A stretch of DNA of 29,040 bases. Source: Ruminococcus sp. UBA5884 (lineage in GTDB: Bacteria; Bacillota; Clostridia; Oscillospirales; Ruminococcaceae). This document shows, piece by piece, positions 1-7,848 of the stretch. The notes under the pieces were generated by a model. The model made no database searches, was not told the DNA's origin, and saw only the letters and a list, made by a program, of their open reading frames with translations. The stretch lies in NCBI GenBank assembly GCA_002431975.1, contig DJFA01000008.1, positions 28,211 to 57,250 of the forward strand, in the 5' to 3' direction. The translations under genes and the position numbers were made by a program. Position 1 is the first letter of the stretch. Each line of letters opens with the position of its first letter.

Positions 1-60
1 GCTGGCGGAGTCCAGAGGCAGAGCCTCTGGTCAGGGGTGCGGGGACGAAGTCCCTGCCCT
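1..60. repeat. GC-rich hairpin repeat at left edge
   Basis: This block is far richer in G+C than the surrounding DNA. It contains a perfect hairpin, CCAGAGGC-AGA-GCCTCTGG (positions 12-30), followed by GGGAC-GAA-GTCCC. No reading frame is supported. It looks like a dispersed intergenic repeat, probably continuing left of the window. It directly abuts the first MITE-like element and seems to occupy the place where that element's left terminal repeat should be. Confidence 0.5.
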
Positions 61-70
61 ATAATCGTTT

Positions 71-229
71 TGTAGGGGCGACCATTGGTCGCCCGTTGCA
101 TTTACCGGAATTTTATGCTGATAACCAACGATTTTTGATATCAAATTTATGGTTTAACCATAATTTCGGCGGGCGACCAATGGTCGCCCCTACAAAATGT
201 ATGGCAAATCCCATATTTGCGTTGATTAA
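71..229. repeat. MITE/REP-like element copy 1
   Basis: Left hairpin arm at 71-95 and right arm at 170-194 are both of the ACC type (palindrome GGGCGACCATTGGTCGCCC or its complement). The inner palindrome TTATGGTTTAACCATAA lies at 147-163. An outer terminal repeat (ATTTGCGTTGATTA, complement of the family end TAATCAACGCAAAT) is at 215-228; the left outer repeat is missing. The element fills most of the gap left of the leucine-rich-repeat gene, and no gene is seen in 1-273. Confidence 0.85.
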
Positions 230-273
230 TGTTTCTGTAGGGGAAACGTTTGCCTGAATTTCAGATTGTTTCA

Positions 274-1365
274 TCAGTTATTTTCATATGTAGTGAAATT
301 AATCTGGTTTGCACGGCAGTATTTATGTACATATGAGCCGTTTACGCATTCTATTGTAAGTTTCGGACAGAATTCAAAGGCTCTTTCGCCGATAAATTTC
401 ACGCTGTCAGGGATTCTTATTTTAGAGAGGTTTTCACAGCCTGAAAAGGCTTCACTGCCTATATTTGAAACGGTATTCGGCAGGACTATTGATGTAAGTT
501 TCTGACAGAATGAAAAAGTACTGTCCTCAATACTGTAAACGCCTTTAGGGATATTTATTGATATAAGTCTTTCGCAGGAGCTGAATGCAGATTTTTTGAT
601 TACCTTGAGACTGTCAGGAAGCACGACTGATTTAAGTCTTTTGCATTCTGAGAAAGCATATTCACCTATAACAGTAACGCTTTCAGGGATTTTGACTATT
701 CTTAAAAATCTGTAGCTGTCGAAAGCAAAGCTTTCAATTGAGGTAAAGCCGTAAGGGATATTTGCTTTTCCTCTGAATCTGTATTTAAGAGCATCAAAAG
801 ATGAAAATTCCTTTTTAGGCAAAGTATTTTCTTCCTTTGCAGGAGTTCTGTCATCATGTGAGGCAGAACTGCCGGCAGCTTTTTTTCTTGGTGACGGAGT
901 ATTTTCTGATTTATAGCCATATGACCTGCCGTAATTAACAGCTGGTTCATACTCCCAGCCGAGAGCATAGGTGAAGCATTCAAGAATAAATTCGGCAGCA
1001 TTTTCTGATATAAAGAGTTCCTTGACCATATATTCCCTTGATTTGTTTACAGCAAGTTTCTGGTCAGCACTGCCTTCGAGGAGGTTTTTGAAAACATCAT
1101 TGTTGACAACAGTTTTAATGAGTCTTCTTTCCTTTTCGTATTCAGGGATATAGTCGCTGAGCAGTGAAATAAGTTTTTTATTATCGTTAAGTATTTCAAC
1201 TCCGAATGTTTCTATAAGCTGTTTCAAGGCTTCTTTCACGCCGTTGTCATGGGACGCAGCCGGCCCTGAACCCGTGTCGGTGTCTGCACCGTCAAGTCTT
1301 AATCCGCAGTATGGGCAGGCTACAAATTCTTCGCTTATTTTGCTTCCGCATTGTCTGCATTTCAT
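274..1365 (-). CDS. Zinc-ribbon protein with BspA-type leucine-rich repeats
   Basis: A 363-residue protein of unknown role. Residues 3-6 and 18-21 form two CxxC pairs (CRQC, CPYC), a classic N-terminal zinc ribbon. Residues about 43-145 are a helical module with the pattern FG-EIL-D-LLSDY-P-E-RL and a later A--ILE-F-YALG. I have seen similar stretches in multidomain bacterial proteins but cannot name the family. From about residue 195 there are five or six 23-residue LRR_5/BspA-type repeats (pattern IP-SV--IGE-AF--C--L). No signal peptide or membrane segment is visible, which is unusual for BspA-like repeats and suggests a cytoplasmic scaffold or binding role (inference). The start has an AGGAGGT ribosome site just upstream (minus strand). 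Confidence 0.8.
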   Translation of the reverse strand: MKCRQCGSKISEEFVACPYCGLRLDGADTDTGSGPAASHDNGVKEALKQLIETFGVEILNDNKKLISLLSDYIPEYEKERRLIKTVVNNDVFKNLLEGSADQKLAVNKSREYMVKELFISENAAEFILECFTYALGWEYEPAVNYGRSYGYKSENTPSPRKKAAGSSASHDDRTPAKEENTLPKKEFSSFDALKYRFRGKANIPYGFTSIESFAFDSYRFLRIVKIPESVTVIGEYAFSECKRLKSVVLPDSLKVIKKSAFSSCERLISINIPKGVYSIEDSTFSFCQKLTSIVLPNTVSNIGSEAFSGCENLSKIRIPDSVKFIGERAFEFCPKLTIECVNGSYVHKYCRANQINFTTYENN

Positions 1366-1418
1366 AAATAAATTTACCTCCTGACTGTTTCCGATACAGA
1401 TTGCTGTATTTAATATTA

Positions 1419-1447
1419 ATTATAGCATATCTGCAATATTTTTTGTA
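1419..1447 (-). promoter_or_regulatory. Possible promoter of the zinc-ribbon/LRR gene
   Basis: On the minus strand an extended -10 (TGCTATAAT) sits 17 nt behind a poor -35 (TACAAA). The extended TGn element could make up for the weak -35. No other promoter-like pair is evident before this gene. Confidence 0.4.
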
Positions 1448-1530
1448 CCTGTAAAAAAAATTTTGTCAGATATCACGTTTTATTCACATATGACAGATTA
1501 TCTGACTATATATTTTTGTGCAAAATGACA

Positions 1531-3645
1531 TTAATCAGCAGCATTTACTGCATTATTTATAATTGATGGATAATACCACTGGAGCGAAACTCTGTTAAGC
1601 ATTTTGAATTTTCCGCCGTCGTCCCATACAAAACAGGTAATATTTCTCTTTGAAGCTGATTCGATATAATATTTATAGTAATCAGCTCTTACGGAGTCAT
1701 TGTTTTTGCCGACAGCACCAAATTCACCGATTATAACCGGTATGCCATTTTTTACAAATGTATTGTAAAGCAAATCAAAGCCTTCATCAAGAGCTTTTTT
1801 GTCAGCATCGCTGCCCCAGTCAGCCTTATCGCTTTCATCTCCTGCAAAATCCCATGGAGAATAGTAATGTATTGAAACGATTATTCTTTCATCATCAGGA
1901 ACTTTAAGACCATTTACAGCCTCACTGTCAATTGAAGCGGCGTGAGTGGTAACAATAAGATGTCTTGTTTTATTGTATCCTTCTGAATTTCTTACGGTAT
2001 CAACAAATGTCTGAAGCAGCTGATTTATAACATCACGTTCTTCGGCAGTACCGCTTGTCCATTCATTTTCGCCGCCTATGACACGGGGTTCATTGAGTCC
2101 CTCAAAGAGGAGATGTTCATCATAATCCTTGAAAACGTTGCATACCTGTTTCCAGATGGCAGTATATTTTTTGGTAACCTCCTGCTGGTCGGCATATGTG
2201 GGGTTGAGCCATGTATAGTCATCATGATGAACGTTTATTATAACATACATATCATTGTCAAACGCATAGTCAACGATTTCCTGAACTCTTTTAATCCATG
2301 GTGAATCTATAAGAAATTCAGCGTTCATATGGTCGTTCCATGAAACAGGGATTCTCACAGCATTGAAGCCGGCAGCCTTTACAGTATCAATCATAGCTTT
2401 TGTTGTAACAGGGTTACCCCATGCGGTTTCAGCGTTTGTGCCGGATTTTATGTCATAGCATTCAAGAGTATTTCCGAGATTCCAGCCTATTTTCATATCC
2501 TCAACAATTTCAGCCGATGACATTTCTCCTACAGGCTTGTCAGATTTGACAGAATTGCTGTTATTCTGAACAGTTGCCTCAGGAGTTTTTTCCGAGCCGT
2601 CATTACTGTATTTTACTGATACGGATTCAAGGGTTATATTGTCGCAGGCACTCCACCAGTAACCGAGCATAAGCTCTCCGGACGAGCTTATATAATCCTT
2701 TATGCCGTCAGGAACAAGCCATGTAAGCTCCACAGATGATGAATCAGTAACAGCGGCAACATTTCCGGTCTGATACCAGTTTTTATCTGTTTCATAAGGA
2801 CAGCCGTCCTCAAGGGATATGCCGAAAGCACCTGAAAATTTTTCAAGACTGCCTGAAGCGTTTATTCTGAAAGTAAAAAGCTGAGGTGTATCGCCGTCAG
2901 AAATGAGAGATGAAAGCGGAATATGGCAGATGCGGCTCTGTTCAGTACCATAGTAAAGCTCCTGACCGATATCAGCAGAAACGGTATTGTCAACAGGTAT
3001 TGAAGCATTTACAGAATAGCTGCATATTACACTGCTTAATTTAAGTTTCCGGACATTGCTCCACCAGTAGCCAATCTGAACAAATCCGTCTTCGCTTATT
3101 TCAATATAATCCTTTATATCTGATGGAACGTCCCATTTTATTTCAGCATATGAACCGTTTACGGAAACCTTGAAATCCTCTGACTGATACCAGCCGTCAT
3201 CAGTGGCAGACGGACAGTCAGAACTTACTGAAATGCCGCAGCCTCCTGTATATTCTCCGATATTGGAGGAGTTGTCAGCCGCATAGAACACAAATGTGAA
3301 TGAGTCGATTATATCGCCTTCATCGGCAAATTTATCAAGACTTATTTTATAATTCTTGTTTGATTCATAGTCCATTATTTCATTTATATCAGAAACTTCA
3401 CTTCCCGAAGAAAATGAAATATTTTCAACAGGACTCACATGAGGAGGTTCAGTCTGTAATTCTGTTTCCTCGGTTTCAGCAGTAGTTTCTTCCGCTGATG
3501 AATCAGCCGCCTGAGTATCAGATGATACGGCAGATGAGCTTTCAGATGAGGAAGAACTTTCTTTATTTCCTGAACATGATGTCAGAAAACAGCATAACAT
3601 CATCAGTGAAACGAGTGCCGGAAACAGTCGAATATGATTTTTCAT
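1531..3645 (-). CDS. GH5 endoglucanase lipoprotein with two carbohydrate-binding-like modules
   Basis: A 704-residue surface glycanase, probably an endo-beta-1,4-glucanase or xyloglucanase. The chosen ATG follows AAAAGGAGAATTTT; a longer frame to 3711 would overlap the promoter. The lipoprotein signal ends in LTSC (Cys24), followed by a Ser/Thr/Glu-rich linker to about residue 80. Two homologous modules (about 95-212 and 230-347) share the pattern GYWWS near their ends, resembling ruminococcal carbohydrate-binding modules; the family (CBM80-like?) is uncertain. The GH5 domain (about 375-700) shows HHDDYTW, the acid/base Glu519 in LNEPR and the nucleophile Glu641 in IIGEFG. There is no dockerin, so the enzyme is membrane-anchored rather than cellulosomal. 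Subfamily GH5_4 is a likely guess. It is monocistronic with its own promoter. Confidence 0.93.
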   Translation of the reverse strand: MKNHIRLFPALVSLMMLCCFLTSCSGNKESSSSSESSSAVSSDTQAADSSAEETTAETEETELQTEPPHVSPVENISFSSGSEVSDINEIMDYESNKNYKISLDKFADEGDIIDSFTFVFYAADNSSNIGEYTGGCGISVSSDCPSATDDGWYQSEDFKVSVNGSYAEIKWDVPSDIKDYIEISEDGFVQIGYWWSNVRKLKLSSVICSYSVNASIPVDNTVSADIGQELYYGTEQSRICHIPLSSLISDGDTPQLFTFRINASGSLEKFSGAFGISLEDGCPYETDKNWYQTGNVAAVTDSSSVELTWLVPDGIKDYISSSGELMLGYWWSACDNITLESVSVKYSNDGSEKTPEATVQNNSNSVKSDKPVGEMSSAEIVEDMKIGWNLGNTLECYDIKSGTNAETAWGNPVTTKAMIDTVKAAGFNAVRIPVSWNDHMNAEFLIDSPWIKRVQEIVDYAFDNDMYVIINVHHDDYTWLNPTYADQQEVTKKYTAIWKQVCNVFKDYDEHLLFEGLNEPRVIGGENEWTSGTAEERDVINQLLQTFVDTVRNSEGYNKTRHLIVTTHAASIDSEAVNGLKVPDDERIIVSIHYYSPWDFAGDESDKADWGSDADKKALDEGFDLLYNTFVKNGIPVIIGEFGAVGKNNDSVRADYYKYYIESASKRNITCFVWDDGGKFKMLNRVSLQWYYPSIINNAVNAAD

Positions 3646-3682
3646 AAAATTCTCCTTTTTACAAATTAACATTATCCAATTA

Positions 3683-3711
3683 ATTATATCATACAAAGGT
3701 TTTTTTTTCAA
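3683..3711 (-). promoter_or_regulatory. Sigma-A promoter of the GH5 lipoprotein gene
   Basis: On the minus strand TTGAAA and TATAAT are separated by exactly 17 nt, and the ribosome site lies about 25 nt downstream of the -10. The spacer starts with a run of A. The MITE-like element begins 49 nt behind the -35. Confidence 0.75.
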
Positions 3712-3760
3712 CAGTCTGCATTATAATTAAACCGCTTAAAAGTCGTCAATATTTGTACAA

Positions 3761-4073
3761 AACGCAAATTTGATGAATTGTTCAACGTTAATTCGATGTT
3801 TGTTATTTGTAGGGGCGAACTGTGTTCGCCCGTTTAAATTATGGTACAACCATAAATTCAATGGTTATTTCTGTAGGGGCGACCATTGGTCGCCCGCCGA
3901 AATTATGGTTAAACCATAAATTCGATATTTGTTTTCTGTACAGAAAATCATTGGTTGTCAAATTAAATTCATGGTGAATACAACGGGCGACCAATGGTCG
4001 CCCCTACAAAACGAATTTGCATATTATTTAATCCGAATTTCAGATAAACGAATCACAGAAAATAATCCGTTAA
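3761..4073. repeat. MITE/REP-like element copy 2, compound
   Basis: Three hairpin arms are present: an AAC-type arm at 3808-3832, an ACC-type at 3872-3896 and a complementary ACC-type at 3984-4008. Two inner palindromes (3839-3855 and 3903-3919) and two successive left terminal repeats (AACGCAAATTTGATG at 3761 and AACGTTAATTCGATG at 3784) indicate one element inserted in, or recombined with, another. The right end is a shortened terminal repeat ending TTAA near 4073. It separates the divergent GH5 and gntR promoters. An overlapping reading frame here is not a gene. Confidence 0.85.
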
Positions 4074-4097
4074 TAAAAAATTATTATAAAAATCCCC

Positions 4098-4126
4098 TTG
4101 ACAAAATTCAGAATATGTTGTATCAT
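4098..4126 (+). promoter_or_regulatory. Sigma-A promoter of the gntR-ABC operon
   Basis: Consensus TTGACA, a 17-nt spacer and TATCAT. The presumed operator begins two bases after the -10, so repressor binding would cover the transcription start. Confidence 0.88.
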
Positions 4127-4127
4127 A

Positions 4128-4152
4128 AGTGTAATACAAGATATAATACACT
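4128..4152 (+). promoter_or_regulatory. YtrA-type operator
   Basis: The inverted repeat AGTGTA-N13-TACACT is seen exactly (extended by one base on each side to AAGTGTA/TACACTT). From memory this is the half-site and spacing described for Bacillus subtilis YtrA. It lies right behind the -10 and in front of a YtrA-type repressor gene, which strongly suggests autorepression. Confidence 0.82.
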
Positions 4153-4181
4153 TAGAACAGTTACAGATGAAAGGAGGTTAC

Positions 4182-4547
4182 ATGACTATGTTCAATATCG
4201 ACCTGCAAAGCAGAGTGCCTATATATGAACAGCTCCGCAAAGGTATAGCAGAGCTTATAATAAAAGGCGTTCTCAAAGAAAATGACCAGCTCCCGAGCAT
4301 AAGAAGCCTTGCAAAGGAACTGGGCATAAATCCTAATACAATCGCAAAAGCCTATCAGTCACTTGAACATGACGGAATAATATATTCCACAATGGGAAGG
4401 GGAAGCTTTGTATCACCGTCAAACAGACAGTTCATAAAGGATTATATACTTTCTGATTTTGATGTCTGTGTAAATGAAGCTTTGAAAACCGGAATAACCA
4501 AAGGGGAACTTATTGAAAGAATTGAGAATAATGAGGTGAAACCATGA
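4182..4547 (+). CDS. GntR-family transcriptional repressor, YtrA subfamily
   Basis: A 121-residue cytoplasmic DNA-binding protein. Residues about 10-78 are the GntR winged helix-turn-helix (VPIYEQLRKGIAELI, LPSIRSLAKELGINPNT, GRGSFV). Only about 40 residues follow, so there is no large effector domain, which is the hallmark of the YtrA subfamily. The ATG at 4182 follows AAGGAGG by 4 nt; the ATG at 4188 is also possible. Its stop overlaps the next start as ATGA, showing translational coupling with the ABC ATPase. It likely represses its own operon through the operator at 4128-4152. In B. subtilis the related YtrA responds to cell-wall antibiotics; the signal here is unknown. Confidence 0.93.
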   Translation: MTMFNIDLQSRVPIYEQLRKGIAELIIKGVLKENDQLPSIRSLAKELGINPNTIAKAYQSLEHDGIIYSTMGRGSFVSPSNRQFIKDYILSDFDVCVNEALKTGITKGELIERIENNEVKP

Positions 4548-5452
4548 TTGAACTTAAAAATGTCACAAAAAAGATAGATGACAAAATAATACTTGACAAT
4601 GTGAATATTACCATACCGGACGGAACATCATTCGGACTTCTGGGTTCAAACGGTGCGGGAAAATCAACAATACTCAGGCTTCTGTGCGGAATATACAGAC
4701 CTGACGGCGGAGAACTTCATATAGACAAAGAAGAAGTTTATGACAACAACAGCATAAAGGAACGAGTGTTTTTTATAAATGATGAAACAATACAGTTTAC
4801 ATCATATACTCTTAAAACCCTTAAAAATTTCTATAAAAGATTTTATCCGAAATTTTCAGAGGATATTTTTGAGGATTTAAGAAAACAGATAAAACTCCCT
4901 CTTGACAAGAAATTAAGCAAATTTTCAAAGGGAATGAAACGTCAGGCAATAGTAATAATCGCCCTTGCCTGCTGTACGGACTATCTTTTTCTTGATGAAG
5001 CCTTTGACGGACTCGACCCTTCAATGAGAATAATCGTCAAGAGAATGATTGTTGATGCAATGATAGACAGAAATCTTACAACAATAATTTCATCGCATAA
5101 TTTAAAGGAAATCGGTGAAATATGCGACAGTGCAGTTCTTATCCATGAGGGAAAAACAGTCTTTTCATGCGGAATAGATGAAATACAGTCAAATATACAT
5201 AAAGTTCAGGCAGTTTTCAGCGTATCAGAACCGCTTAAAAAGGAAGATTTTCCGGAGCTTGAAATACTCCATATTGAAAACTCAAAGAGCGTTTACAGGA
5301 TAATAGCCAAAGGCAGCGAAGAAGAAGTTGAAAGAATCATAAAAGCAAAGAATCCGACAGTTATTGAAATGATACCTCTTACTCTTGAGGAAATATTTAT
5401 ATATGAAATGGAGGGACTCGGCTATGGCAGCACAGAAAGCTTTTCTGAATAA
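4544..5452 (+). CDS. ABC transporter ATP-binding protein
   Basis: A 302-residue ATPase that would energise the downstream permease at the inner face of the membrane. The Walker A motif GSNGAGKST is at residues 34-42, the signature is at about 127-134 as FSKGMKRQ, Walker B is YLFLDE (147-152) with a D-loop GLDPS, and the switch His is in SSHN (His185). The signature departs from LSGGQ, as is common in YtrB/CcmA-like ATPases paired with ABC-2 permeases. A C-terminal domain of about 90 residues follows. The start overlaps the regulator by 4 nt, and the end overlaps the permease by 29 nt. The substrate is unknown; drug or lipid export, or cell-envelope stress, is plausible from the regulator type. 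Confidence 0.93.
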   Translation: MIELKNVTKKIDDKIILDNVNITIPDGTSFGLLGSNGAGKSTILRLLCGIYRPDGGELHIDKEEVYDNNSIKERVFFINDETIQFTSYTLKTLKNFYKRFYPKFSEDIFEDLRKQIKLPLDKKLSKFSKGMKRQAIVIIALACCTDYLFLDEAFDGLDPSMRIIVKRMIVDAMIDRNLTTIISSHNLKEIGEICDSAVLIHEGKTVFSCGIDEIQSNIHKVQAVFSVSEPLKKEDFPELEILHIENSKSVYRIIAKGSEEEVERIIKAKNPTVIEMIPLTLEEIFIYEMEGLGYGSTESFSE

Positions 5453-7610
5453 TTTTTCAGTAAAACTCGCAAATAACAAAAAACTTTTTATAATTTCATG
5501 TGTTCTGAGTATTTTCGGAATGCCTATGATGGTACTCGGAAAAGTCCTTGAAATATATGAAATGGAACAAAGCAAAATAAATCCTGAAATATACCAGTAT
5601 ACAGGATATGAATACTATTCAGTTATATCAGTTGCAGCAATGGTAATACTCCTTGCAGTAGTAATAATAACCGCATTCAACATATTCCACTATCTTTACA
5701 GCAGACCGCTTGTTGATATGGTATATGCTCTGCCTGTCACATCAGGACAGAGATTTACAGGAGATTATCTTGCCGGACTCCTTACATTTTCAGTACCTTA
5801 CATAGTATCATTAATACCATCACTTATAATCAATGCCGTTGCAGAATCATCAATACCATACTGGGCAAGTTCAGAATTTCAGAACAGCATAAGCAGCCTG
5901 TCACTGATAATGCAGGCATATGTATGCGTATTTCTGATAATGCTCATGCTTTATACAACAACAGTTCTTGTACTTACATTCTGCGGCAGCATAGTTGAAA
6001 GTATAGGCTATACAGTAATTATAAATTCGGTAGTTCCGCTTGTAATGATAATACTCTCTATGTTTTTTGAATACTCGGTATATGGTTCTTCAGGCGGAAT
6101 TTCTGTATCTCATCTGCTTAAATGCACGACCGTTATAGGCGGACTGGGAATAATGTATTCACTTATTGTTGACCTCCTCAACGATACAAATCTTGAATAT
6201 ATATATGATATTATCTCTGTAAAATGGGTTATAGCATATCTTGTTATTGCCGCCGCAGTATTTTTCCTTGCATACTTTCTCTATAAAAAGAGAAAAGCCG
6301 AAGATGTAACAAAGCCTTTTGTATTCAAGGCAGTATATTATATACTTGTAGGCTGCATATGCTTCTGTATGTCATCAGGAATGGTTATATCATTTTCATC
6401 TGAAGATTCAGGAATAGGCAGCTGCATACCATGGATAATATCAAGCATAATAGTTTTCTTTATCCTTGATACAATGCAGAACAGAGGTTTTAAAAAATTC
6501 GGTCAGGGAATACTTAAATATCTCGCAATGACAGGCGGTTCAATCCTTGTCTTTATGATAATATACCAGACAAACGGATTCGGAGCAGCATTTTATGTTC
6601 CAAAAGCAGAAAGCGTAAAATCAGTCTTTGTTTCATATCGTGACATATCCGGAACTTATGCAGACCTCAGTACTGAAAATAATGAAGATATATCAGAAAT
6701 AACTGATATCCATAAGGAAATTGTACAGAATTACAGTGAATTTCTTGATACAAAGCCATCAATGTATGACAGATTTAACTATACACCTGCAAATTCAACC
6801 AATTATATAACAATAACATATGATATGCGTTCAGGACGTTCAGTATCAAGACGTTACAGAATTAACAATGACCAGTATATTGAAATATGCACAATCGGCT
6901 GCACAAATCAGAAAAATATTGATTATACAACAGATAATCTTAAAGACTGCTATGAAAACTATTCAAAATCTGACAATCCATATAATTTCTATATATATGA
7001 CAGATTCGGAAATGATTTTGAAAGAAATATAAGCAGCAATGATTTAAACAATCTCTTGCAGGCATATGAAAAAGATTTGAAAAATGCATCTGCTGATGAC
7101 ATAATGCATGAAGCTGAAACATATTGTACTATATACAATTCAGCACCGGTTCTGACTACATTTAAAAATACAATAGAATACCTTGAAAATCTCGGCTTGA
7201 AAATAACCGATGAAAAGTCAATGGAAAGACTCAATGACTATCCGTTCAGCCAGACGAATACAATATCAAATATTTTTTCTGATATGAGCGTTTCAGAAAG
7301 CAAATATATATTCCCTGATATGTCGATTGAGGATTCAGTTGCACAGTCTGAAAATTCATACAGCATAAATCTTAAAAACAAGCATCAGAAGCTTTTTATT
7401 GAAATGCTTATCCACGCACAGCCTTTCTATGTTACTGATGACCATAATGCAATGCTTATAATATATAATGGACAGAGCTATGTTCTTCCGGCTGAATACA
7501 GAAGTTACGGCGAAAATTTCCTTAAATCCCTTAATTCCGGTGACTACAGCCGTTATTACACCGATAATGATTACACATATTCTGATGATTATTATGATTA
7601 CCGTTTTTAA
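5424..7610 (+). CDS. ABC-2 type permease with large extracytoplasmic domain
   Basis: A 728-residue membrane partner of the preceding ATPase. The ATG at 5424 follows GGAGGGA by 7 nt and lies inside the end of the ATPase gene. The first 385 residues or so hold about ten hydrophobic segments (for example VISVAAMVILLAVVIITAF and WVIAYLVIAAAVFFLAYFLY). The remaining 340 residues are hydrophilic and rich in Tyr, Asn and Asp, and probably lie outside the cell. Such permeases occur beside YtrA-type regulators in clostridia and may correspond to a DUF6449-like family, which I cannot confirm. The protein ends in a Tyr/Asp-rich tail (YTYSDDYYDYRF). A strong terminator follows. Transported substrate unknown. 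Confidence 0.87.
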   Translation: MAAQKAFLNNFSVKLANNKKLFIISCVLSIFGMPMMVLGKVLEIYEMEQSKINPEIYQYTGYEYYSVISVAAMVILLAVVIITAFNIFHYLYSRPLVDMVYALPVTSGQRFTGDYLAGLLTFSVPYIVSLIPSLIINAVAESSIPYWASSEFQNSISSLSLIMQAYVCVFLIMLMLYTTTVLVLTFCGSIVESIGYTVIINSVVPLVMIILSMFFEYSVYGSSGGISVSHLLKCTTVIGGLGIMYSLIVDLLNDTNLEYIYDIISVKWVIAYLVIAAAVFFLAYFLYKKRKAEDVTKPFVFKAVYYILVGCICFCMSSGMVISFSSEDSGIGSCIPWIISSIIVFFILDTMQNRGFKKFGQGILKYLAMTGGSILVFMIIYQTNGFGAAFYVPKAESVKSVFVSYRDISGTYADLSTENNEDISEITDIHKEIVQNYSEFLDTKPSMYDRFNYTPANSTNYITITYDMRSGRSVSRRYRINNDQYIEICTIGCTNQKNIDYTTDNLKDCYENYSKSDNPYNFYIYDRFGNDFERNISSNDLNNLLQAYEKDLKNASADDIMHEAETYCTIYNSAPVLTTFKNTIEYLENLGLKITDEKSMERLNDYPFSQTNTISNIFSDMSVSESKYIFPDMSIEDSVAQSENSYSINLKNKHQKLFIEMLIHAQPFYVTDDHNAMLIIYNGQSYVLPAEYRSYGENFLKSLNSGDYSRYYTDNDYTYSDDYYDYRF

Positions 7611-7630
7611 AAAAATCCTCCTTAAATAGA

Positions 7631-7672
7631 AAAGGCCGCTGAAAATTCAGATTTTTCAGCGGTCTTTGTTTT
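7631..7672 (+). terminator. Intrinsic terminator of the gntR-ABC operon
   Basis: A 12-bp stem GGCCGCTGAAAA/TTTTCAGCGGTC (7634-7645 with 7653-7664, one G-T pair) has a 7-nt loop and is followed by TTTGTTTT. It lies 20 nt after the permease stop. Confidence 0.9.
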
Positions 7673-7812
7673 AATGCAAATTTAATTTCAACACAAATTC
7701 GACAACAAAATTTTATGATTGAAATTCTCATTATATTTTGTAGGGGCGACCATTGGTCGCCCGCCTGAAATTTTGGTAAATCCAACGGGCGAACACAGTT
7801 CGCCCCTACATA
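7671..7812. repeat. MITE/REP-like element copy 3, short and mosaic
   Basis: The left arm (7739-7763) is the ACC type while the right arm (7786-7810) is the AAC type, so each arm forms its own hairpin but the two do not pair fully. Only 22 nt lie between the arms and the inner palindrome is missing. The left outer end starts TTAATGCAAATTT. It sits between the convergent permease and pyruvate kinase genes. Confidence 0.83.
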
Positions 7813-7813
7813 G

Positions 7814-7841
7814 AAAGAGGGCAACTGTTGCCTCCCTCTTT
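7814..7841 (-). terminator. Probable terminator of pyruvate kinase
   Basis: On the minus strand AAAGAGGG and GGCAAC pair with GTTGCC and CTCTTT, with a bulge of about 3 nt, 8 nt after the stop. The T-run (TTTCT) is weak, and the mobile element begins immediately beyond. Confidence 0.5.
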
Positions 7842-7848
7842 TAGTCAG

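Noticed and set aside
3646..3711. Upstream extension of the GH5 lipoprotein gene
   Set aside because: It would place the start in the -35/-10 region and put the lipoprotein signal in the interior; the ATG at 3645 has a good ribosome site.
3929..4228. Plus-strand frame of 99 codons before gntR
   Set aside because: It runs through repeat copy 2, the promoter and the operator of the gntR operon and overlaps gntR in another frame.
7531..7824. Minus-strand frame of 97 codons at the permease/pyk junction
   Set aside because: It is made of repeat copy 3 plus the antisense end of the permease gene, with no ribosome site and the same repeat-derived peptide.
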